From: Gammaproteobacteria bacterium
GTDB taxonomy: Bacteria > Pseudomonadota > Gammaproteobacteria > SZUA-229
NCBI GenBank assembly: GCA_029287815.1
Contig: JARFQK010000402.1
Span: 1-10,240, forward strand
Direction: 5' to 3'
DNA length: 10,240 bases
This document shows positions 6,301-10,240 of this stretch, one piece after another (position 1 is the first letter of the stretch; each line of letters starts with the position of its first letter). The notes under the pieces were generated by a model, which saw only the letters and a program-made list of their open reading frames with translations, was not told where the DNA came from and did not search any database. A program made the translations under genes and the position numbers.

Positions 6301-8544
6301 ATGTTGGCGAAGCTCGCGCACCCAGCACTGATCACACTGATCTTCCTCGCGCTCAGTTGCGAGTCGAGCCGAACTGCGTCTGCAAGCCAGGAAACAGCCA
6401 GCGCTTTCGACAATGAATTACGGCCAAAGATCGCGCTGGTGCTCAGCGGCGGTGGCGCTAGGGGTTTTGCCCATATCGGTGTGTTGAAAAAAATCGAGGC
6501 ACTCCGGATACCGGTCGATATTGTAGTTGGAACCAGTATGGGCTCGATCATCGGCGGCTTGTATGCACTCGGTATGACACCCGAGGAGATTGAAAAAGGC
6601 GTCCAGGGCATCAACTGGGAACTGGTGTTCAACGATTATGCTACGAGAGAGTTTCGCTCTTTCAGGCGCAAGCAGGATGACTATTTGTTCACCAGCCAGA
6701 ACCGAATCGGCGTCAGTGGCGAAGGTTTCAAGCTTGCGCCCGGATTGATCGACGGCCAGCAAATCGAACTCGCGCTCGATCGTCTGGCCTATCCTGGCTT
6801 CCATATCAAAGACTTCGATCAACTGCGGATTCCTTACCGCGCTATCGCAACCGATATCGAAACTGGCGAAGCCGTCATTCTGGGCAGGGGTAACCTGGCG
6901 AAGGTCATGCGAGCCAGTATGTCGATACCGACTGCGCTGCCGCCCGTAGAACACGAAGGCCGACTGCTGGTTGATGGCGGTATCGGCAACAACATACCTG
7001 TCGATGTCGCCAGAAATATGGGCGCTGATATTTTCATTGTGGTCGACGTCAGCGCGCCGCTTGCGGGCAAAGAAGCACTGCAGTCAAGCATCGGCATCAC
7101 GTCCCAGCTGACGAACATCCTGACCCGGCGTGTTGCCGATCGACAGCTGCGGACACTAACGGATGCCGACGTGTTGATCGTGCCCGGCCGCGACGACCTC
7201 GGTGCTTCCAGCTTCCTTGAATACAAGCAGCTGATCGAAGCGGGCCTGGACGCTGCCGAAGCAAAAAGCGATCGACTGCGCGCACTGTCATTGACTGAAG
7301 CCCACTATCAGATCTACCGGACCGAGCTGCCCGTCGTCGCGAGAACGCAGCCGGTCATCGACTTCATCGAAATCAGGAATCAGACCCCCTTGCACGATGA
7401 CATACTGGCCCTGCTCATCAGACAGAAAATCGGCGAGCCGCTTGATGTCTCACAGCTGGAAAGCGACCTGTCGCGGATCTACGGCCTGGACCTGTCCAGC
7501 TCCGTTGTCTACGGCCTCGCCGATCGGGATGGCAAGACAGGCCTTATTGTCTATGTGCGCGAGCGCCGCTGGGCACCCACGTATCTGCAACTGGGCATTT
7601 CATTGCGCTCCGAGTTCGACGTTGGCTCCAGCGCCAACATTGAACTGATCTACACGAATCCGGCAGTGAACAAACTTGGCGGTGAATTTCGGGCATACGC
7701 CGCAGCTGGCAGTGAACCTCGTTTCACGCTTTCTCTGTATCAGCCACTGGACAAGCGCTTCCAGTATTTCATCAGCGGCGATGCGGGTTACTCGACCTAT
7801 CTTTTTCCTGAAACCGACGACAGCAATGACGTCGAGAAGCTGCTCAGGTTCCACAGATCGTTTATGCGGCTGTCTGCTGGGCGCATCTTCAAACAACATA
7901 CCGAAATGCGCTTTAGCCTGAGCCGTGCAGCGGGCGACACACGAACACTGGTCGGCGTGCCAGCGGAGACGACAACGGATTTCGACGAGGGCGGATACAG
8001 CTTGAGTCTGTTACACGACTCCCTGAACAGCGTCGACTTCCCCCGATCCGGCGCACGCGGGCTGCTGGAGTGGCGCGCGAATCGTGAAAAACTCGGGGCC
8101 GATCTCGATTATGATCAGGTGCGCTTCCGCCTCGACGGCGCCGGAAGCTGGAAGCGCTTTACTGTCTACGGGCGCGGTATGATTGAGACAACGCTGGACG
8201 AAAATGCGCCGTACAACGCACTGTTCCGGCGCGGTGGTTTCCTGGAGCTTTCCGGATTCCTGAACAGGCAGCTGGCCGGTCAACATTTCGGTTTGCTAAC
8301 AACCGCATTTTACCGTCGCCTCGGCAATATTACTCTGCTGCCTATGTACGCAGGCCTTTCGATCGAGACCGGCAACGCCTGGGATGACCGCGACCAGATC
8401 AGCCTTGATAACTCGGTGCTCGCCGGCAGCGTATTCGTTGGCGCCGACACGCTACTGGGCCCGCTCTATCTTGCCTACGGTTTCAATGACAGCCACACAT
8501 CGACGATCTACCTCTACCTGGGCCGCCAATTGTCACCCGACTGA
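6301..8544 (+). CDS. Secreted patatin-like phospholipase with POTRA and outer-membrane beta-barrel (PlpD/type Vd-like)
   Basis: The frame opens at 6160, but its first 47 codons run through repeat B. ATG 6301 is the sensible start: it begins MLAKLAHPALITLIFLALSC, a signal peptide with likely cleavage after TASA (residues 26-29), giving 747 residues. The patatin domain spans about residues 43-340. It has the oxyanion loop SGGGARGFAHIGVL (49-62), the nucleophile elbow GTSMGS (Ser79) and DGG (Asp225), a complete Ser-Asp dyad. A POTRA-like segment (about 350-423) and a barrel of alternating strands (about 425-747, ending TIYLYLGRQLSPD) follow, as in PlpD of Pseudomonas. The expected role is a phospholipase exposed or released at the outer membrane. 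Cys20 also makes a weak lipobox (ALSC), a less likely alternative. GGTGA at 6288-6292, inside the repeat arm, is the only plausible ribosome site. Confidence 0.87.
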   Translation: MLAKLAHPALITLIFLALSCESSRTASASQETASAFDNELRPKIALVLSGGGARGFAHIGVLKKIEALRIPVDIVVGTSMGSIIGGLYALGMTPEEIEKGVQGINWELVFNDYATREFRSFRRKQDDYLFTSQNRIGVSGEGFKLAPGLIDGQQIELALDRLAYPGFHIKDFDQLRIPYRAIATDIETGEAVILGRGNLAKVMRASMSIPTALPPVEHEGRLLVDGGIGNNIPVDVARNMGADIFIVVDVSAPLAGKEALQSSIGITSQLTNILTRRVADRQLRTLTDADVLIVPGRDDLGASSFLEYKQLIEAGLDAAEAKSDRLRALSLTEAHYQIYRTELPVVARTQPVIDFIEIRNQTPLHDDILALLIRQKIGEPLDVSQLESDLSRIYGLDLSSSVVYGLADRDGKTGLIVYVRERRWAPTYLQLGISLRSEFDVGSSANIELIYTNPAVNKLGGEFRAYAAAGSEPRFTLSLYQPLDKRFQYFISGDAGYSTYLFPETDDSNDVEKLLRFHRSFMRLSAGRIFKQHTEMRFSLSRAAGDTRTLVGVPAETTTDFDEGGYSLSLLHDSLNSVDFPRSGARGLLEWRANREKLGADLDYDQVRFRLDGAGSWKRFTVYGRGMIETTLDENAPYNALFRRGGFLELSGFLNRQLAGQHFGLLTTAFYRRLGNITLLPMYAGLSIETGNAWDDRDQISLDNSVLAGSVFVGADTLLGPLYLAYGFNDSHTSTIYLYLGRQLSPD

Positions 8545-8567
8545 TCAGGATTCGACTGACGTTAATG

Positions 8568-8751
8568 AAACGCAGAGTTCGCAGAGAAGCAGAGAGCGCG
8601 GAGTTAATGAATGTTGCGCAACCCGCATGGATGCTGCTACGAGGTGCTGGCCAAATGTCCTCTGAAAACGGCTTATTACGCTTGTCCAAAAATTGCTCGG
8701 AATCGCCGACACGACAAATTATTGAGGGGCGATTACCTTTCAGACAACACA
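8568..8751. repeat. One-armed relative of element A (element C)
   Basis: The left arm begins 23 bases after the patatin stop. It carries four heptamers: CGCAGAG at 8571, CGCAGAG at 8580, AGCAGAG at 8588 and CGCGGAG at 8597, with the same 9-8-9 phasing as element A. The next stretch, TGTTGCGCAACCCGCAT (8612-8628), matches the subterminal stretch of A at 244-268 and the reverse complement of B at 6233-6252. Further on, GACAACACAA (8742-8751) matches A at 356-365, just before A's right arm. In C no right arm with CTCTGCG heptamers follows; other repeats begin instead. The right boundary is therefore a guess. No gene is visible inside. Confidence 0.6.
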
Positions 8752-8801
8752 AGCCTAGACCCGCATTTCTCACCAGGATCACGGGAGCAGGCGCAGGAGC
8801 T

Positions 8802-9037
8802 AACCCGGCCGTCTCTCCAGATGGACGAGCTCTCACTTGATCTTTGAATCCACAGAAAATTTTCCTCAGTCGGAAATACACACGATTTTTCCGCTCCTTC
8901 GCAAAATCCTTTGTGACTAATCCGTCTGGAACGGATTTGGACCGCAAAGCGACCCCGAAGGGGTGAAATACAGGGATGTATTTCATCAATCCAAGTCTCG
9001 GCGTGATCATCTCGCCCCCTGGTGAGACGGCCGGGCT
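8802..9037. repeat. Inner inverted-repeat pair with a three-hairpin core
   Basis: AACCCGGCCGTCTCTCCAG (8802-8820) and CTGGTGAGACGGCCGGGCT (9019-9037) are reverse complements with few mismatches, including a perfect 12-base core (CCCGGCCGTCTC). Between them lie three tight hairpins: AATCCGT-CTGGA-ACGGATT (8919-8937), ACCCC-GAA-GGGGT (8952-8964) and TGAAATACA-GGGA-TGTATTTCA (8964-8985). The pair is nested within the 8763-9303 block. No ORF of interest is seen. The arrangement suggests either a separate small element or the structured centre of the larger one. Confidence 0.5.
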
Positions 9038-9093
9038 GGTGCTCGTAAGCGACGCTCCAGAGCGAAAAGCGTAGCCATAGCTAGGGTTTGAGT

Positions 9094-9178
9094 GAAGAGA
9101 CCGTAGGGTGCGCCGTGCGCACCGCGCATCCTCGGGTTGTGACCGGTTCTGGTGCGCGCGGCGCACCCTACGCTCTTC
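9094..9178. repeat. Long GC-rich hairpin repeat (GTAGGGTGCGCC type)
   Basis: The arms at 9103-9123 and 9151-9171 are reverse complements at 20 of 21 positions; the left begins GTAGGGTGCGCCGTGC. The loop is 27 bases. The stem extends outward with GAAGAG (9094-9099) pairing CTCTTC (9173-9178), interrupted by a short bulge. Short repeats beginning GTAGGGTGCGC are, to my knowledge, widespread in intergenic DNA of gammaproteobacteria, but I cannot check copy number here. No T-tract follows, so it is not a standard terminator, though a stem this long may slow or block transcription. Confidence 0.65.
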
Positions 9179-9312
9179 CACGGATGAAGACCAGCCCGAA
9201 CCATGATAGGCATGCTGGAAAAACGTATTGCATTTGCGATCATCGAGCATCAATAAGTGGTTTAATGCCCTGGCAGGCTTCTGGGCGCCCTGGTGAGAAA
9301 TGCAGGCTAAGC

Positions 9313-9720
9313 TCACTCATCCGAGATGACAGTACACAACACATGACGCTCGCTTCTGGGACCATCGAATTCACAGAAAAAGATATTCTGCCAGGTCGAC
9401 AGGCCGAGGCGACCATCGATGATCGGAATGGTCTCCGATGGGCCGACCAGACCGGACTTCAGGTGTGCATCGCCGTTGCCATCCTGGGCATCGTGCAACC
9501 AGACGCCTTTTGGAATCATCTTGCGCAACAGATTGACCACATCGGTTTGTACGCTCTCATCCCAGTTCTCCTGCACCATGATCGCGGCCGTTGCGCCCTG
9601 CGCATAAACGTTGATGATGCCATAGCCAACACCGCTACTCTGCACGACACTCTCCACCATCGGCGTGATATCGACCAGAATTTCGCGTTGCGGCGTTTGC
9701 AAGGTGATCGTTTCCTGCAT
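9313..9720 (-). CDS. yjbQ: YjbQ family (UPF0047) protein
   Basis: This is a compact 135-residue protein of the YjbQ/UPF0047 family, annotated elsewhere as secondary thiamine-phosphate synthase because the E. coli member has weak activity of that kind; the physiological role is unsettled. Recognisable stretches are GYGIINVYAQGATAAIMVQENWDESVQTDVVNLL (residues 32-65, where other members have a HTTA-type strand), then WLHDAQDGNGDAHLKSGLVGPSETIPIIDGRLGLSTWQNIFFCEFDGPR (74-122). His76, Asp84 and His86 fit the conserved polar pocket. The start is ATG 9720, preceded by GGAG at 9732-9729 with 8-base spacing. The gene lies 24 bases after the aldo/keto reductase on the same strand, so the two probably share an mRNA. 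Repeat island arms begin 9 bases past its stop. Confidence 0.9.
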   Translation of the reverse strand: MQETITLQTPQREILVDITPMVESVVQSSGVGYGIINVYAQGATAAIMVQENWDESVQTDVVNLLRKMIPKGVWLHDAQDGNGDAHLKSGLVGPSETIPIIDGRLGLSTWQNIFFCEFDGPRSERHVLCTVISDE

Positions 9721-9728
9721 ATCAGTAA

Positions 9729-9738
9729 CTCCAACTCC
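9729..9738 (-). promoter_or_regulatory. Tandem ribosome-binding site of yjbQ
   Basis: Reading leftward, GGAGTT occurs twice in a row (GGAGTTGGAGTT) in the 24-base gap before yjbQ. The proximal GGAG is 8 bases from the ATG, an ideal spacing that fixes the start at 9720. It supports independent, efficient initiation on a shared message with the upstream aldo/keto reductase. Confidence 0.6.
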
Positions 9739-9744
9739 AGCCCA

Positions 9745-10240
9745 CTAAAGCAGTGTAGCGCCCTCAGCCAGCCCAATCGGCGCGATCTGGTTGATGCGTT
9801 CCAAGGTTTCCTGATCCAGCCGGACATTTGCGGACGCGGCATTCTCATCGAGCCTCCCCGGTTTGCGCGTGCCCGGAATCGGTATGATATCCTCCCCCTG
9901 ATGCAGCAGCCACGCCAGTGCCAGCTGCGCTGGTGTGATTCGGAAATCTTCGGCAAGCTGAATCAGCGGCGCAAATCTGTCTCTGTTGATCGCCAGGTTT
10001 TCACCGGCATAGCGCGGATTGTTCTGTCGAAAATCGTCCTCGGCCAGTGACTTGACTTCCCCGGTCAGGAAGCCACCCCCGAGTGGCGACCAGGGCACCA
10101 GTGCAATGCCGAGCTCACGCAGCGTCGGCAGCAAATCGGTTTCGACTTCGCGCCGCCACAACGAGTACTCGTATTGCACAGCCGATATCGGATGGACCGC
10201 GTTTGCCCGCCTGACCTCATCAGCCGTGACATTGCACAGA
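9745..10240 (-). CDS. Aldo/keto reductase, C-terminal part (5' end beyond window)
   Basis: The minus-strand frame is open to the right edge and gives about 165 residues, beginning ...CNVTADEVRRANAVHPISAVQYEYSLW; the GTG at 10179 is internal, not the start. This is the second half of an NADPH-dependent aldo/keto reductase, a cytosolic (beta/alpha)8 barrel. Visible landmarks are AVQYEYSLW (strand 6 region), LVPWSPLGGGFLTG (strand 7), AQLALAWLLHQGEDIIPIPGTRKPGRLDENAAS (the cofactor phosphate-binding segment with Gly-Thr-Arg-Lys) and the closing helix LDQETLERINQI. The catalytic Asp, Tyr, Lys and His lie in the missing N-terminal half. It resembles members acting on small aldehydes, but the substrate cannot be inferred. 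It ends at TAG 9745-9747, 24 bases before yjbQ. Confidence 0.92.
   Translation of the reverse strand, partial: LCNVTADEVRRANAVHPISAVQYEYSLWRREVETDLLPTLRELGIALVPWSPLGGGFLTGEVKSLAEDDFRQNNPRYAGENLAINRDRFAPLIQLAEDFRITPAQLALAWLLHQGEDIIPIPGTRKPGRLDENAASANVRLDQETLERINQIAPIGLAEGATLL

Larger units (their letters stand above)
8763..9303. repeat. Composite inverted-repeat island (outer 15-base arms)
   Basis: GCATTTCTCACCAGG at 8763-8777 is an exact reverse complement of CCTGGTGAGAAATGC at 9289-9303, bounding a 541-base block between the patatin gene and yjbQ. A shorter copy of the same motif occurs inside element B (6101-6112). The block has no recognisable gene. The long minus-strand frame across it runs through every repeat and through the 3' end of the patatin gene, and is not a credible protein. 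The right arm ends 9 bases beyond the yjbQ stop, so the block could act as a 3' structure for yjbQ. It may be a non-autonomous mobile element or a stack of several; no transposase is present. Confidence 0.55.

Noticed and set aside
8483..9316. A 277-residue minus-strand open frame over the repeat island
   Set aside because: It runs antisense through the patatin 3' end and through all the inverted repeats, with low-complexity composition and no domain. It is best explained as stop-free repeat DNA.
9088..10050. A 320-residue plus-strand frame
   Set aside because: It is antisense to yjbQ and the aldo/keto reductase and enters the GC-rich hairpin; no motif supports it.

Overview
The window looks like chromosome from a gammaproteobacterium of moderately high GC content. 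The markers are an RpoH C-terminus, a BioH-BioC pair, PlsY, TsaD, S21 (rpsU), YqeY and HemE, all with ordinary proteobacterial motifs. No rRNA, tRNA, CRISPR array, transposase or phage gene is visible. Genus cannot be told from the sequence.

Layout. 1-141 is the end of rpoH (+). 142-464 holds an imperfect inverted-repeat element (A). bioC and bioH lie on the minus strand (465-2056) as a translationally coupled pair of the late pimeloyl branch of biotin synthesis. After a 269-base spacer comes plsY (+, phospholipid synthesis), which converges on tsaD (-, tRNA t6A37 modification) with 5 bases between stop codons. tsaD is divergent from rpsU-yqeY (+), with a recognisable promoter between them. 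hemE (+) follows where many gammaproteobacteria have dnaG-rpoD. A second inverted-repeat element (B, 6000-6294) separates hemE from a large secreted patatin-POTRA-beta-barrel protein (+, 6301-8544) resembling PlpD-type (type Vd) autotransporters. 8566-9303 is a repeat island: a one-armed relative of A (element C), then two nested inverted-repeat pairs, a cluster of three small hairpins and a long GC-rich hairpin. The window ends with a YjbQ-family protein and a truncated aldo/keto reductase, both on the minus strand.

The genes are mostly housekeeping: biotin, phospholipid, tRNA modification, ribosome and heme. The accessory content is the dispersed repeats. Elements A, B and C are built from phased heptamers (CGCAGAG or CGCAAAG type) whose start-to-start distances are 9-8-9 in A and C and 8-9 in B. 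Element B supplies the translation leader of the patatin gene. I see no new multi-gene system. The heptamer arrays and the composite repeat island are the parts most worth following up.
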